Part shown: piece after piece, positions 1-63,788 of the stretch
Layout: each line of letters begins with the position of its first letter
Numbering within the stretch: the stretch's first letter is position 1
DNA from: Pelobates cultripes
Lineage: Eukaryota; Chordata; Amphibia; Anura; Pelobatidae
DNA length: 64,000 nucleotides
NCBI GenBank assembly: GCA_933207985.1
Contig: OW240915.1
Coordinates: 261,886,395 to 261,950,394 of the forward strand
Direction of reading: 5' to 3'
Program-made: the position numbers and the translations under genes
The notes under the pieces: model-generated
What the model saw: the letters and a program-made list of their open reading frames with translations, nothing else
Told to the model about the DNA's origin: nothing
Database searches by the model: none

Positions 1-175
1 TCTGCTCTTGGGTTTTTACATCCAAGATGCATTATCTTGCACTTATCCACATACAATGTTAGTTGCCACAACACTGACCATTTTTCTTGTTTACCTAAAA
101 CATTTGCTTTAGTTTGGCATTATCTCCTTGAAGTAAACCCATGTCTCTGGAGCAGTGTTTGTGAATGCATTGATG
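1..175 (-). mobile_element. CR1-like LINE fragment
   Basis: GGTTTTTACATCCAAGATGC, ATTATCTTGCACTTATCCAC and CCTTGAAGTAAACCCATGT match 52375-52440 and 52865-52900 of the larger CR1-like element, with the roughly 400 bp between these blocks deleted. Cut by the window edge. Confidence 0.75.
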
Positions 176-2686
176 TATTTTAAGTTGTTTTGCATTTTGT
201 GATTTTCTTTTTGGTACTCCTAATTTATTATATGTCTGTCTCTCTATCATCCCTAATGTGTATCCCTCTCAATCTCCCACCTGTTTTGTCTGTCACTCAA
301 TTCTAGTCTCCACATCACCCCTTTTGTGATACTCAAATTACATTACACCCATGTTTACCTTTATTCTCCCCAAATTTGCTTTTCTCCCATCACCCAACTT
401 CCCTTCCCAATCCCTAGAAGTGTCTCTAATCCACCTCACCCTCCATGTGTCTAACCCTCTGTGCTTTCATCTCACCCTCATTTGTTGCCACAATCCACCT
501 TTTGTATCTTTAGAAAAATCTCTAGATAGAGATGGTGAAATCTCCATCTACCTGGCTGCTGCTTCACTTTGTAAAGAACTAAAACACATGAGGACGCAGT
601 AGAAATTTTCTGCAAGTGTGGAACAGGAGAAATGATTGTGATGCCACATCCAATACTCACCTCTTATCACACACACCACACTGGGGGGGGGGGGGAGAAT
701 AAAAAATACAAGTGCTTTAAGGTGGGAGAAAGTGACAGGGCAATAAAAGATTATTCGGATGATAGTTGCAGACCACACAATTCACCAGAAGAATCCATAC
801 GAAATTATGTTGCAGAATAAGGAAGAGATCCCTCGAGTTCCCTGTTGGCCCATGCATTAAGATGTGCTCAGGCACACGCCTAGATCAGTATTTCAATCAA
901 AAGGTATCAAACACCCAATTTAAAGCGATTTCCTAAATGGGTAACCTCTTGTCCTTTGGACAGTCCTATTAATAAACAGAATACTATTGAAAGACATTTT
1001 AATAGAATAAATACAAAAAAAATGTTATATGCAGAAAAAGAGAATCAAAAATTTTATTTACATTTTCAAAAATATTTCCAATATTACACATAAAAAGATA
1101 TACAAGAATACTAAATATGTAACACAGACAAATGTAACAAACTGGAATGAAGAGAAATGGATGTGAACCTTTACCGATGCTATAGTCTTGCCTTTTCTTT
1201 TATCAATCTATGTTGACTAACCAAGTAGATGTACTAATTAAAAGCAATACTATTTTTTTTATTATAAGGAAACTATACTTAATGAAGGAATTATGAGTTC
1301 TGCTCTTTATGGATACAAATAATAATAAAACATTTTTTTTAAAATCAAGGACACCTGTAGACACCTAAGTAAAGACCATTATGCGAAATAATATCTTAAT
1401 TTGTGATTTTTGCATCCTTTTGGAAACTCTACAGAAATCATGAGCAACAGAGCCAGTGGTGAAAAGAATGAAACATCACTTGCGCAAGTGAATGGAGATT
1501 TCCTAGTCTTTAGATCACAGGCGTGAGCAGTATTTTATTACATTTTCTCAATGACCCAAACACACCTATTGTGTTTTCTTTCAGGGTTATTCACTAAATT
1601 TGGGATTTTTCAGAAATTCACAGAGAGACAACATTTAAATCCAAAATAGATGAGATAGAAACACATTTTTGGGATATTTTTTTTTTTTCAACCATGCAAT
1701 TTTGCCATAAGTGAGCAATTCCCTGGGAATTTCCAACAACTCGCAATTTAGTAAATAACCCGTTTAGATTTCGTAGCATTGTGGGGTACAGTGCTTCAAC
1801 TAGAAGCAAGGATAGTAAATCAGAGCCATATCCTTGTTGAAGTAACGGATGCAAAAGAGGGACTAATTGACTTACATTTTTCTTATTTGTTAATACTTGA
1901 ATAGAGAAACCACTCCATTAGCTCCAGGCACAGACTGGGAAATAAAAAATAAATCATCAGCACAGAATTATAAATTGAACTAAAAAAAAATAAAAAAATC
2001 AGACTATAATAACGCTAGAAGAATTAGAGTTTTAGTTTTCCAAATAAGATTTTCAATTCACAATTCAATTGTTTACTAAATAATCCCCCATTGTGACATA
2101 AATGTGAAAATGATACCTTAAAGAAAACTAGAATTAAAACTCTAGTAGGTGTCCAGGAAATGTTCATATTAGATATCTCCAATGGCTGATCCGTTTCTGC
2201 TGTGAAATGCATACTTTCATCAATAGCACTATAAATTTGCAAGACCGTATTTTGCTGATCTTCTCAAAATACTATCCTTTGTATTATCCAAATTTAATAT
2301 TAAATATTACTGCATCTGATGGCGAACAATGAACACATTTAAAAGGTTGTTTTGCCAGTATAAACCACAAAAGTGTCAACCGTTTGTACAAAAGAAAAAA
2401 AGTCTGATTTGGCAAATATATACAACTCACAGTCTTACATTTGGGGAAACGATTTCCCTATAAGTTGCTGATCAAATATTACATTAACACTAAAGATGCT
2501 TGATAACAATTTAGCAGGAAAATATTTCCACAATACCAGCAACAGATCATATCTCCATAATTATGCAGGATTACAGGAATAACATTAAGTTCTTCTGCAT
2601 AGAACACAGAAGCAAATATGTCGTCTTCAGTTCGAGAAGATAACCAGGATTAGAATCATCCGCTTTTATCCCTGAAGAATACGCAG
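176..2686 (-). other. TGS1 3' UTR and downstream flank
   Basis: AT-rich sequence with no coding signal. Part of it must be the TGS1 3' UTR. Minus-strand AATAAA candidates lie near 1533-1538 and near 1048-1055, and neither can be chosen without transcript data. A G-run occurs near 683-697. No other element was recognised. Confidence 0.4.
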
Positions 2687-47512
<44,826 letters not shown>

Positions 47513-47516
47513 TACT

Positions 47517-49021
47517 CTGAAGAGGTGTAAAGTTTGTTAAAACAAAAATGAAAAAAAAAAGGTCAAAACAATGAGAATCCATGGGTAATTGGGATGGGAT
47601 GAGTGTGCAAGCTCTGTGCCCTGACAACAATGACACTTTCAAATAAGCAGAGCTAAGCTAGAAGGTAGGTTCATGTATGAAGTGATCCTGAATTACCATA
47701 CCAGGGACTGTTAACAAGAATGGCATGGCTAATAAAATAGACACATTTCCCCTTGTATTTCTAGATATTAAAGGGTTATTCAAACCAAAAACAAACTAAC
47801 CCCTACTGACAAAGTCACATCCTCCCCAACAAAAGGTAACATCACTTACCAACTGTACAGATTTAACATAGACAATCCAAAACTCTCCTGTGCTCGCTAA
47901 TGACACTGCTGGAGGTGAAGTTACACCTCTTGCAGCATTGACCTACCTACATCTATGTATATGCAGAGTTTGTTTGATCAGCACCTGGTGTTCTGTCAGA
48001 TTTTTAGACCCGGTGAGAAAGCTGAACCGCACCAATTCTGGCAACGTGGAATTAGCCGTGGCTCCGCAGTTTCATGTGCTGTGCACGTGTGCAAGCACAA
48101 TGCCCACCAGATTCAAAGGCACAGTACACCTGGTGGGATTGCACTCTAGATGCCCAGGCACAGTACTCGCAATATGAGTACCCACCAGATCCCCAGGAAC
48201 AATACCCACAGGTAGGAGTTCCCTCAGATCTCCACGAAAAATCCCCCAGTAGGACCAAATTTACATTGAGGACTTTACTATAGCAACAAGGAAAGTTCAG
48301 ACAAGCTCCAGCATAGGCTCTTGAAACATGGTTCATAAATCTCTGGGTAGGTCACTTGCGGTGGTCATTGTGCTTGCAGCCCTGCATTATAATTTTCCTG
48401 AACCCTTCAGAAGGAGTGCTCGAGAGCATGCACAGCAGATGAAACTACTGATTCGGTTTCACTGGATGTGACGCAACCCAGCTCACACCCTGTAATTTAA
48501 AACGGCTGATTTCACGTGAAGAAGTCCAGCTTTCTGACGGTTCCAGAAAAATTACAAAACACCGGCTCCTGCAGCTCTGCAGACGCCAGGTGCACTTTAC
48601 AGGCCATACAGGTGACTCGGGTAAGAGGGCAAACCGTTGCCTAATGGTTTTCCCCATTACCACGAAAAAACGTCAGGGTACCCATGGCACCATAACAACT
48701 ACAGTATGCATAGAGTACTCCTTTAACTAGCATCTCTCTGTATTCTAACCAAGAGAGAGCCAATGATTTGATCCCAAGTTGCTGCAGAACTACCACTCTC
48801 ATGATGCTGCCTTGCAAGCCCTGTGGCTTTACTATAACGTACTATATTATACTGAAGATCATGTAATATTTAGGCGCTACCCCACCTTGAATTAAATTGC
48901 TGGCGACTGAAACAAGAAACATTTTTATTACCCTTCTAGATGTACCCAATGTTACATTACACACAGGAATTTTAATTTGTATTATTTTAAGTTGGAATTA
49001 TAAACTTAATCAAGAAAACTT
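47517..49021 (-). other. Putative TGS1 5' UTR intron
   Basis: Between the ATG exon and the proposed first exon. It contains T2-like scraps (47880-48250 and about 48390-48725, ending GCACCATAACAACTACAGTA...CTCCTTTAA) and, at about 48750-48810, a copy of the repeat with GCAGAACTACCACTCTCATG. No coding potential was recognised. Confidence 0.4.
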
Positions 49022-49101
49022 TTAACCCCTTAAGGACACATGACATGTGTGACATGTCATGATTCCCTTTTATTCCAGAAGTTTGGTCCTTAAGGGGTTA
49101 A
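49022..49101. mobile_element. Palindromic TTAA MITE (80 bp)
   Basis: Starts TTAACCCCTTAAGGACA and ends TGGTCCTTAAGGGGTTAA, with an inner ACATGTGT/ACATGTCATG palindrome. TTAA at both edges. A second copy lies at 63233-63299. Confidence 0.85.
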
Positions 49102-49311
49102 ACAGCCACGAGGATAATTATATACATATATCATTCAGCAGATTAGCATGCAATTCACTAGAGACATTTCAACATGCCATAAACAGGGCTGAGTATCAAA
49201 ATAATCCAATGTCTCAGTGGCCTGTGTTTTAACACTTCAGCCAGTAGAGACATGGAGCACTCCCTGTAATATATCTACCAAACATTACATAGAATCTCTT
49301 CCACTCCTCAC

Positions 49312-49400
49312 CTGGCTAGCTCCACACACACAGTCTGCACGCAGCCAGTTAGCAGAACTACAACTCCCGGCAGGCTCTGCTCTGTCATCCTTTTTTCTCT
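49312..49400 (-). other. TGS1: Candidate TGS1 non-coding exon 1 (5' UTR)
   Basis: A strong minus-strand donor CCAG|GTGAGG ends here (exon base 49312), next to promoter-like elements. It would splice to the acceptor at 47517, 4 nt before the start codon. The 5' limit is not determined. Confidence 0.4.
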
Positions 49401-49908
49401 GTAATCTATTGGTTGTGCAATGCACTGTGCTGCCTGCGTCATCAGAAGGCGCACTCAGCCAGAGAAGGGGAGGGAGGGCTGAGTGTGGCTGACTGCAGGC
49501 TGGAAAAGGTCAATACATTGTTCCTGCTTATTTCCTCTGCAAAAAACCCAAAACATTTCTCTTGTAAACAAACAGGCCCCTATAATGGCCCTTACAGTCA
49601 ATAAACAACAAGCCCTAAGCCCATATAATTACCATTCTGCTCTTTTCACCATTCCTTTTAACATTTCTATTTATCATTTATTTTCCCACCATAATGTGTA
49701 TTTATCAGCCTTCCCAGTCTTACAGAAATCACCCCATGGGACCTCACAGGTTAATATATGATCACTTTACATGTCATATGTGAGACTGAAAGGAGTATGA
49801 GATGCAGGGAGGAAGGCTAAATTCATTTATCATGGACATGGATGATTTATGGACCTTTCAGGACTCACTCAGCCTGAAAAGAGGGTAACAGAGGGGGTGG
49901 GGGTGGAA

Positions 49909-49932
49909 ACTACAAATCCCAGCATGCATTGC
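49909..49932 (+). promoter_or_regulatory. ZNF143/THAP11 (Staf)-type site
   Basis: ACTACAAATCCCAGCATGCA followed by TTGC is a full match to the SBS2-type element (ACTACAANTCCCAGNATGC) common in bidirectional vertebrate promoters. A shorter version, ACTACAACTCCC, is at 49357-49368. Confidence 0.6.
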
Positions 49933-50100
49933 CAAATAAATAGGGAGGTGTATCTTTTATTGGATTAGTAGAAGGCAGCTGCTCCTGTCACCCTGTGCAT
50001 GGGCTCCTCGTGACATGGCCATTGATGAACACTTCCTTGTTATAAGCACACAGGGCAAGATACAGGAAATTGATTTGGAGAGCAGGGCATGCTGGGAGTG

Positions 50101-50150
50101 CTCCTTTGTATGAGCACAGCTAGTAGTGGCACAAGCTGCAGCCTTGGCAG
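50101..50150 (+). other. TMEM68: Candidate TMEM68 non-coding exon 1 end (donor at 50150)
   Basis: GGCAG|GTGAGC is a strong plus-strand donor just downstream of the promoter-like block. No ATG leads into a conserved N-terminus here, so it would be a 5' UTR exon. The start is unknown. Confidence 0.35.
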
Positions 50151-51747
50151 GTGAGCTTACACTATGTGGGAGGGAGCAGGGTGACTGCATGCAGGGAAAG
50201 CAGAGGGCACACAAGCTGTCACATTATATAATTGTTATTAGTATTAATGTGACAGCCCAGGGAGTGAAGGTCACAAGTAAGCAGTACATGGACCTCTATT
50301 TCCAAGCCCCCAATGACAATGTAACAGATTAGTGTTAGTTGTGTAAAATAAATAGTAGTCACCTTATAGAAGGATTCTGGCACCTCCATTCCACAGGGGA
50401 GAGATAATATTATTACTATTATTGATATCCTGGATTTTGTACCTCTTCTCCCCAGGTGTGTTCTCATGAAAGTCTGTTCACAAAGAGGAAACTCTAAAGT
50501 CTAGCAGCAGGAAAATAAATCTTGTATAAGGGGATTTATAGTTCTTCTGCAGCTGATTATCTTCCTTTTTGAGACTCCTACTCTGAAGGGAGGCTTCAGA
50601 CTGGATTTGCTGCCCATTATTACACTGATACCACATCAAAAAAATCAATAAACACATTTAAGAAAAGTTGCCTAAGCAACAAATCCCAAGGCACTATCCC
50701 TGCTCCCTTGCCTATGTAATTGTCCAGGAAGTGGCTCTCCAATAATTATGCTCCGTCCTGGTTTGTATGGAATATACAGCGTACACAATTTTGTTCAATA
50801 GCCTATGTGCAGAAGTAGTCCAGCAGCCACGAGATTTTCATTTACTTGTAAAATTATTTCCAATCCTTTTTTTGCCAGATAGTTAATTAAAGAGTTATTT
50901 CGCATGCTGACAATGATAATATATAATGCATGGCTGTGAGGGATTTTACAGTAATGTCAGGGGTGGCAATGAGGCAAGGCTTAACATTCATTATCCTATG
51001 CTACTAGCCTCTGCTATAGTACACCCTCCAAGGGGGAATTTATTCTCTCCAAGGTTAATTTTTTGCTTGCAATGGCATGTGGCAAGTGAAAATTTTGAGC
51101 CCTGCTATGCGGGATTAAGTGATAACGTGAGGGGAGGTTACGACATATTTTGCAGTAATGTACCTTGAAGGGTTAAACATGCCTCTAGTGGATGTTTATG
51201 CTGACAGCCACTAGAGGCTCTTCCGCTGTAATGACAGACTAAAGCACGGTCACATGATGTTACAGCTCATAGGAAAGCATTCGATTCTTAAGAGACATTT
51301 GTATTCCTAATGATGTGATTAATATAATGTTCCTTTAACTAAATTCCCCTTGTCTCAATTCATAAATGTGACTATTTTAAGAGAAATCAGCACTTTTATG
51401 ACTTAATTTCATTGCTGAAAGCCAGAAGGGCTTCCTGCAGAAGTGAAAGCTTTCTATTGGGGATTGCTGTGATAACTTTTATCAGCGACAATTCCATCTG
51501 GGTAGGAAGGGGAGATTGTTGTCACGGACAGTCTCCCCAAAGTATATCGGAATGGTGAGAACTGGCTTACAACTGGAAAAAAAGGTAAGTAATATATTTA
51601 GGTTTGGTGGTGGGGTGCACCTGGTATTGACAGGGTTAAAGTAACAATCCAAACATTCTAGATGCACTGTAGCTCTATTGGTTATGGTACCAGGAGAGCT
51701 TTGGCGCTCCTCAGTGTAAGTATCCAAAATTCTCTGAGCCAAGCTCT
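50151..51747 (+). other. TMEM68 5' intron, left part
   Basis: AT-rich sequence. It includes a half T2-like MITE at about 51165-51340 (GCCTCTAGTGG...CCACTAGAGGC, ending ATGTTCCTTTAA) and another scrap at 51480-51740 (ATTCTAGATGCACTGTAG, GGTTATGGTACCAGGAG). Confidence 0.4.
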
Positions 51748-53700
51748 GCATAGAAACCTAGAATGAGACTGCAGATAATAACCATTTGGCTCATCTAGCC
51801 TACCCAATTTTCGAAAATACTTTTAAATAGTCCCTGGCCTTATCTTAAGTCTAGGATAGCCTTATGCCTATCCCACGCATGTTTAAACTCCTTTACTGTG
51901 TTAACCTCTACCACTTCAGTTTGAAGGCCATGCGTCCACTACACCCTCAGTAAAGTAATACTTCCTGATCTTATTTTTAAACCTTTGCCCCTCTAATTTA
52001 AAGCTGTCCTTTTGTTGTGGTAGTTTTTTCTTTTTAAATATAGTCTCCTCCTTTACTGTGTTGATTCCCTTTATGTATTTAAATGTTTCTATCATATCCC
52101 CCCTGTCTCGTCTTTCCTCCAAGCTATACATGTTAAGATCCTTTAACCTTTCCTTGGACGTTTTATCCTTCAATCCATGAACCAGTTTAGTAGCCCTTCT
52201 CTGAACTCTCTCTAAAGTATCAATATCCTTCTCAAGATACGGTCTCCAGTACTGCGTACAATACTTCAAGTGAGGTCTCACCAGTGTTTTTAAGTCATCT
52301 GAAATAATTACTCCTAAATTCCTTTCCTCAGATGTTGAGGTTAGTAGGGTATCAACTATTCTATACTCTGCCCTTGGGTTTTTACGCTCAGGATGCATTA
52401 TCTTGCACTTATCCACATTAAATGTCCGTTGCCACAGCTCTGACCATTTTTCTAATTTACCTAAATCATTTGCTATTTGGCCTATGCCTCCGGGAACAAT
52501 AACCCTGTTACATATCTTAGTATCATCAGCAAAAAGACATACCTTACCATCAATACCTTCTGCAATATCACTAATGAAAATATTAAAGAGAATTGGTCCA
52601 AGTACAGATCTCTGAGGTACCCTACTGGTAACTATACCTTGCTTTGAATATACTCTGTTTACTACAAACCGCTGTTGCCTGTCACTCAGCCACTGCCTTA
52701 CCCATTCAACAATATTGGAATCCAAACTTAAAGATTGCAATTTATTGATAAGCCTTCTATGTGCAACAGTGTCAACAGCCTTACTGAAATCTAGGTAAGC
52801 AATGTCTACTGCACCACCCTGATCTATTATTTTAGTTACCCAATCAAAAAAACCAATAAGATTATTTTGGCATGATCTCCCTGAAGTAAACGCATGTTGT
52901 CTCTGATCTTGAAATCCATGTGATTTTTAGATGTTAAACAATTCTGTTCTTTAACATGGTTACTGAAGTAAGGTTTACTGGCCTATAGCTGCCCAACTCC
53001 TCCCTATTACCTTTCTTGTGAATGGGTACAACATTCTCTAGTTTCCAATATTCTGGGACTACTCCTGATAACAAAGATTGGTTAAATAAATCTGTAAAGG
53101 GTTTTGCTAGTTCACCACTAAGCTCTTTTAATAACTTTGGGTGTGTTCCATCAGGTCCCATTGACTTATTTGTCTTTACTTTTGACAGTTGAAATAGAAC
53201 CTCTTCCTCTCTAAACGCACATAACAAATGGCTAATTTGTCCTTTTTCTTAACTGAAGTCCCTCTCCTTTATTTTCATCTGTAAATACTGAACAAAAATA
53301 TACATTGAGGCAGTCAGCTAGACCGTTATCCTCTTCTACATACTTTCCTTCTTTTGTTTTTAATCTAACTAATCCTTGTTTTACTTTTCTTTTCTCATTT
53401 ATGTATCTAAAAAATGTTTCATCCCCCTTTCTTAGTGACTGTGCTATTTTCTCTTCTGTGTGTGATTTGGAGTCTTTTATAACTTGCTTTGCACTGCTGA
53501 AAGCAACAGAAAATTGTCTAATCTTATAGATCTGTCTGTCTGTCTTCCTCACTCTGGTTTTTTTTATAATTACTAAATGCTATATTTTAGTTTTTTACTA
53601 TTTTGGCCACTTCTGCGGAGTACCATAGTGGTGTGGTTTTTTTTTTTTTCTGCTCTTTCTGACAAGCCTAATGGAATTTTCTGTTGCTTTCAGCAGTGCA
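51748..53700 (-). mobile_element. 5'-truncated CR1-like LINE with decayed reverse transcriptase
   Basis: The minus-strand frames read, in order: 53552-53232 (pre-RT region, ETFFRYINEKRKVKQG), 53227-52934 (VPEYWKLENVVPIHKKGN, LGSYRPVNLTSV) and 52740-51916 (SVLGPILFNIFISDI, FADDTKI, RPHLKYCTQYWRPYLEKD, LERVQRRATKL). These are CR1-group reverse transcriptase and C-terminal motifs. The frames are broken by frameshifts and a stop and the endonuclease is missing, so it is dead. The 3' end lies at about 51748, with a TTATCTGCAGTCTCATTCTA-type tail on the minus strand. Confidence 0.88.
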
Positions 53701-55790
53701 ACTTTTAAATAAACCCATTTCTCCTAGACTCCATTTAAATTGCTCCAGTCTGATAATGACTCCTTTACACATATTCTAATTTTAGAAAAGTCTAAAACTT
53801 GTGTGGTGTGACACTGTTCTTGTATGAAACCACATTGACTGATGATCACTGGATCTTAAACTTTCACCTACAGTAATATCTGATCGACTACCAGCAGTGC
53901 AGGGTCTAGTTCATTGCCTCAGAGTAATCAACTGATGCTCTCCGCTAAAGAGCTAGACTTGCAACAGAAGCTTTGAGGCGGAGAGCAGGGCCTGGAGAAA
54001 CACAGGTAAGTAGTCATAACGTTCTATAACGGTTTGACTACTTACAATGGAGGGTAGGTGCCAGAGCACTCATGGCACTGTGAATACTACAGTACTCTGT
54101 AGATTTTATGGCGCTTGGAATGTCCCTTTAAAATGTTGTTATTATTGACTAATCAATTAATTTATGTAAATTCACCAGGGATATCAAATGCAGGCAGAAT
54201 ATGGCTGACATAGTAGATTTGTAAATCCTTTTCCACGTTGCTATTTGGATCAAAATGTGAATTTAACTTGAATCCTTTATCTATTTAATGTGCAACTTTA
54301 ACTGCAAATCAGCCAAATTTTGAGCGAAAATTGCTAATCTGAAAAAGACTCAAAATTTTCTAGAGTTTTGGCAGTTCAGGTTTTTCAGACCATGCTCAGA
54401 ATGTTGTCTGCAGTACATTTCCTATAAACCTTTTTATAGTGGTGAATGAAAATGGCAGTTCCTGTTCCATTTAGCTGCTCACCACTCTTCATCCACTTAG
54501 GGCTGGGAACAGACGAGAACCACACTTGTAAGTGAATAGAAACTGACAGTGACTGACTGTAAATAGCTACTTAACATGAACATTATCAGGGTTATTTATT
54601 AAAGTGAAATATTTTTTGGGAATGAAAAGTGAATTTTAAATTTAAGGCCACATTAGGTGAACTTGAAGCAAAACTTACTTGGTGAATGTTTCCAGTTTGG
54701 CTAGTTAGGTCTTGAAGGTGAAATTCACTTTGCATTCCTGATTGTTTGATGGGTCATTATCACAGCTCTTCATAGCTGATGTGGACTACAGAGTTGCGGG
54801 ATTTATAATCGGGTTAAAAACTTGTGAAAAATACATTCAGCGGTGTAGGCATTATTTTTGTAATTTTAAATGCCTTATAAGTATTTCTCATACATTATAA
54901 TACACTAAAACATGTGGTTTTTCCTTCAAAGCTGCACCATAGTCAGTTCTAGCAGTTATGGTGCAAAGAGCCCCCTAGCACCATCTTATGGTAAGGCTTC
55001 AAATCATTTTTGAACAATTTGACACTTTGTCACCTGTTCACCCACAGTCCTTCTAGTCTTCTGTGATATTACTAAAGCAGAATTGCCCATTCCTGTTTTA
55101 GCATTTTCAGTTTTGTCTCTATTGGGACTTAATTCATTGGCTGACAATGACACTCTGAAAATTAAGTCCTAATAATGACACAATGCTGCTGAAGCCATAA
55201 TGTGCATAGAAGCTGGTGCTCAGCCTGCCTCTTTAAGACTGCTGAAAAATCTGTGTTAAGTTGTGGTTTTGGCATATTTGTTTACACGTAACAATATTTC
55301 AATATCTTTATTTTTTTTTTTTTTAGTACACGAAAATGCCAGATCAATGTAGATGATGCCACTTTCTTACCAAAAATGCCAGTTAGAAGCTGCCCTGTAA
55401 AACCTTGCTTATTCAAGCTGCCCTAATCCTCAGCCTACAGAACACAATGTTCAGCTGACCCAGGCATGTGAGCTGCCTTCCGTGAGTATTTCTGGTCTAT
55501 TCTGTTTTCACTTAGTTTTCATATAACTTGGTTTTTAAAGAAACAAATCTATTCTTCACTTACGGAACTCATTTAAGTTTAGGAAGAAATCTGATGGAAT
55601 AATATTTTGATTTAGTCATTGGTAGTTGGGAAAAGCAAGCACAGCCTTGCAGGATTTTACAAAGTCCAAAAACAAAAAACCGAGAGCAATAACCACTAAA
55701 TGTTACTTAACCAACTTTCCCATTTGCATTTTGAATATAATTTAGTGGAAACAAATTGTCTGTTTTTTAAGGATTAGAGGATTCTTGGTA

Positions 55791-55798
<8 letters not shown>
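53701..55798 (+). other. TMEM68 5' intron, middle
   Basis: AT-rich intron. A T2-like MITE end falls at about 53880-54130 (CGGTTTGACTACTTACA, GGCGCTTGGAATGTCCCTTTAA). Diverged scraps of the same family occur near 54925-55010. No exon recognised. Confidence 0.35.
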
Positions 55799-55850
<52 letters not shown>

Positions 55851-55854
55851 GGGG
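55799..55854. repeat. A44-G12 homopolymer block
   Basis: 44 consecutive A followed by 12 consecutive G, directly abutting the T2-like MITE whose normal TTAAAGG end is missing. This is either a real simple-sequence expansion or a base-calling/assembly artefact. Confidence 0.9.
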
Positions 55855-55859
55855 ACGGG

Positions 55860-56381
55860 ACGACGACACTATAGTCACCAGAACAACTACAGCTTAATGT
55901 AGTTGTTCTGGTGAGTATAATCATTGCCTTCAGGCATTTTAATGCAAACACTGCCATTTCAGGAAAAAAAGCAGTGTTTACATTGCCCCAGGAACACCTC
56001 CAAGTGGCCACTCCTCAGATGGCCACTGGAGGTGCTTCCTGGCTCAGTGCTGCACAGTAGGCAGCACTGCCGTTCCACGTCTCCACGCATGGGAAAGCTG
56101 AATTTTCCTCATAGAGATGCATTGATTCAATGCATCTCTGAGGAGGTACTGATTGGCCAAAACTGTGTTTGGCCCCGCCCCTTTCCCTATGGGAAAGCAT
56201 TGGATTGGCTAAAAATCAGCAATTGTCATGTCACCAAGGAGACGGTGCCAGTGGACCCGCATGGTACTGGAAATAAGGTGAGTTTTCATTGCTTTTAAGG
56301 GGGGTGAGGGTGAATGGTGGGTTTTGCACTATAGGGTCAGGAATACATGTTTGTGTTCCAGACCCTAAAGTGCTCCTTTAA
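55860..56381. mobile_element. T2/Kolobok-like MITE (about 520 bp, left end altered)
   Basis: CGACACTATAGTCACCAGAA with palindromic AACTACAGCTTAATGTAGTT at the left, GACCCTAAAGTGCTCCTTTAA at the right. Same subgroup as the 21243 copy. The expected leading TTAAAGGGA is replaced by the G12-ACGGGACG sequence. Confidence 0.75.
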
Positions 56382-56752
56382 AATTAGTTTGTTTGTAGAG
56401 CTAAATTCAAGAGACAATTGCTCAGAAAACCTGTCTTGCAAAGACTTCTGATTGAGTTGCGTTGTGAAGTATGTGATTGAACAGCTCCAGGAAGTCTCGG
56501 CTGGATTAGAAAAGGAGGGCTTGCAAAGGTTTCAGACAAGAGATCTGCAGCTTTTCCAAGCTGTTTTAGATATACCCCAATAAAAAATGCATAATTACAT
56601 GCATGCACGGTTTCATTGGTGGCATAGTAACTAAACAGTGATGTCCAGATTGCAAACCTTCCAAAGTTGCTTCAACTTCCCAAGTGCTATAGTTACAAAG
56701 TATGTGTTTATACCCATTCCTAATTCAAATTGTGATTTAGATAACTTTATAG

Positions 56753-57231
56753 TCAAGGATCACTCTAGGCACCCAGACCACTTCAGCTTAATGAAGTGGT
56801 CTGGGTGCCAGGTCCCTCTAGGATTAACCCCTTTTTTTATAAACATAGCAGTTTCAGAGAAACTGCTATGTTTATAAATGGGTTAATCCAGCCTCTAAAT
56901 CCTCTAGTGGCTGTCTCATTGACAGCCGCTAGAGGCGCTTGCGTGCTTCTCACTGTGCAAATCACAGTGAGAACACGCAAGCGTCCATAGGAAAGCATTT
57001 TAAATGCTTTCCTATGAGACCGGCTGAATGTGTGCGCAGCACCTGCCGCGCATGCGCATTCAGTCGGAGAGGAGGAGGAGAACTCCCCGCCCGGCGCTGG
57101 AATAAAGGTGAGTTTAACCCCTTTCCTCGCCATCCAGCCCGGCGGGAGGGGGTCCCTGAGGGTGGGGGCACCCTCAGGGCACTATAGTGCCAGGAAAACG
57201 AGTGTTTTCCTGGCGTTATAGTGGTCCTTTC
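56753..57231. mobile_element. T2/Kolobok-like MITE (about 479 bp, NRF1-motif subgroup)
   Basis: AAGGATCACTCTAGGCACCC at the left, TTATAGTGGTCCTTTC at the right; the TTAA edges have decayed. The CAGACCACTTCAGC/GAAGTGGTCTGGGTG palindrome and GCCGCGCATGCGCATT near 57045-57060 match the copies at 20440 and 24268. Confidence 0.8.
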
Positions 57232-57432
57232 ATTATGTTGGTGAAACTATCAGCAGATACACAGGTGGCAATCTATGCATAACACAAGATAGTATCCTCC
57301 TCCAGTATGTCTAGCATTATAGATACTAATCCCTCAATTCTTTCTTGACCTAAATTTCTTCTTTGTTTAAGAATGTGAAGAAGTGTCTGTGGAGCCTGGC
57401 AACTATTCCGTGATTTGGCTTTTGTACAGAAG

Positions 57433-63788
<6,356 letters not shown>

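Larger units (their letters stand above)
49313..50150. promoter_or_regulatory. Bidirectional TGS1/TMEM68 promoter region (candidate)
   Basis: Divergent first exons appear to leave this block: minus donor at 49312 and plus donor at 50150. It has ACTACAACTCCC (49357-49368), an inverted CCAAT box (ATTGG at 49408-49412), a CRE/ATF-like TGCGTCATCA (49435-49444), ACTACAAATCCCAGCATGCA (from 49909) and GCATGCTGGGAGT near 50088-50100. The head-to-head TGS1/TMEM68 order is conserved in vertebrates. No TATA box seen. Confidence 0.55.

Noticed and set aside
49022..49101. Rho-independent-like terminator or riboregulatory hairpin
   Set aside because: The palindrome has TTAA edges and a second copy elsewhere, so it is a MITE.
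51916..53552. Reverse transcriptase-like ORFs as a host gene
   Set aside because: Clear CR1-group LINE motifs split by frameshifts, with a LINE-type 3' tail.
57415..57432. Upstream start of TMEM68 at 57415
   Set aside because: The codon there is TTG and lies before a good splice acceptor. The ATG at 57433 has a strong Kozak context.
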